From positions 273,017 to 337,016 of the forward strand of contig NZ_VWWP01000006.1 in NCBI RefSeq assembly GCF_011752975.1: a DNA stretch of 64,000 nucleotides. The letters are read 5' to 3'. Positions 63,798-64,000 of this stretch are shown in pieces. Every line of letters starts with the position of its first letter. The first letter of the stretch is position 1. The translations under genes were made by a program, and so were the position numbers. This DNA is from Chryseobacterium sp. Tr-659 (lineage in GTDB: Bacteria; Bacteroidota; Bacteroidia; Flavobacteriales; Weeksellaceae). The notes under the pieces are model-generated. The model did no database searches. It was not told the DNA's origin and was given only the letters and a program-made list of their open reading frames with translations.

Positions 63798-64000
63798 TAA
63801 AACCCGTTCCTGTTGAGTATTTTTTCTCGCGGATTTTTCTGATTATGCAGATTATTATTTCAAAGTTTATCCGCCCATTATTGTCATTCCGTAGGAATCT
63901 AAATAACGTATTCAAGTTTAGGTAAGACCCGCTTCCACTAAATTTCTGCAGCAGACCAAAATATAAACGCTTCATCATAAAAGCAGGAGCTTAGATTCCT
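63798..64000. repeat. Direct repeat of about 204 bp, copy 2 (cut by window end)
   Basis: Same sequence as copy 1 with one fewer C (TTTCAAAG against TTTCCAAAG) and ATCCG for ATGCG. The end of the window truncates it. Confidence 0.9.

Larger units (their letters stand above)
63454..64000. other. Repeat-filled intergenic region at the window end
   Basis: No gene is supported. The region is made of two repeat copies and a 125-bp spacer. The short frames inside are near-identical only because the repeats are. Confidence 0.7.

Noticed and set aside
63432..63978. Two near-identical 72-codon frames (MMKRLYFGLLQKF...)
   Set aside because: They are identical because they lie in the repeat copies; they have no start signals and cross the inverted repeats.

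Overview
The window looks like a chromosomal segment of a Chryseobacterium-type member of the Bacteroidota (Flavobacteriia, Weeksellaceae-like). The DNA is AT-rich. Secreted proteins carry type IX secretion (T9SS) sorting tails of both the short type A and the gliding-associated type B kind. Lipoproteins have Bacteroidota-style signals, translation starts lack strong Shine-Dalgarno sequences, and a few sites match the Bacteroidota -7 promoter element TAnnTTTG. This assignment rests on recognised protein families, not on a database search.

Layout. 1-8.4 kb: the N-terminal part of an MG2/plug-domain surface protein, a YtcJ-type amidohydrolase, a Cys-rich double-glycine peptide, a papain-like lipoprotein and a membrane TPR regulator. 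8.7-20.3 kb: a two-gene HTH module followed by secreted and adhesin genes, an ECF sigma factor, a decayed T9SS protein, a Crp/Fnr regulator and a 1290-residue type B adhesin with long tandem repeats. 20.4-22.3 kb: an overlapping pair made of an S-adenosylhomocysteine-hydrolase-like dehydrogenase and a protein with an HDxFGH/TETRGQN signature. 22.3-27.1 kb: a two-component system and T9SS cargo. 27.7-32.7 kb: a GH97 glycosidase, an outer-membrane barrel and an S41 protease. 33-47 kb: accessory DNA with paralogous small secreted proteins, a thioredoxin-like protein, a second inverted copy of the HTH module, two HxlR regulators, an astacin-like protease and several gene remnants, ending at a tRNA-Arg.

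47.5-63.4 kb is mostly housekeeping or envelope biology: a metal-chelate binding lipoprotein, mtgA, a Gcr-type membrane protein, a Tae4-like amidase with its probable immunity lipoprotein, a DUF721 protein, a carboxylesterase, recF, a UbiA-like membrane protein, a giant alpha-2-macroglobulin-like protein without a recognisable thioester, and ecotin. The last 530 bases hold two copies of a repeat of about 204 bp containing a short inverted-repeat element.

How the parts fit: much of the window encodes exported proteins (adhesins, proteases, protease inhibitors, carbohydrate enzymes) beside their probable regulators (TPR-LuxR, ECF sigma, Crp, two-component, HxlR). Remnants of DsbD-like, GDPD-like, recombinase and T9SS peptidase genes in the middle third show that 33-47 kb turns over quickly. 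The least understood parts are the 20.4-22.3 kb enzyme pair, the duplicated HTH module, and the start-codon tandem repeat of the 1290-residue adhesin.
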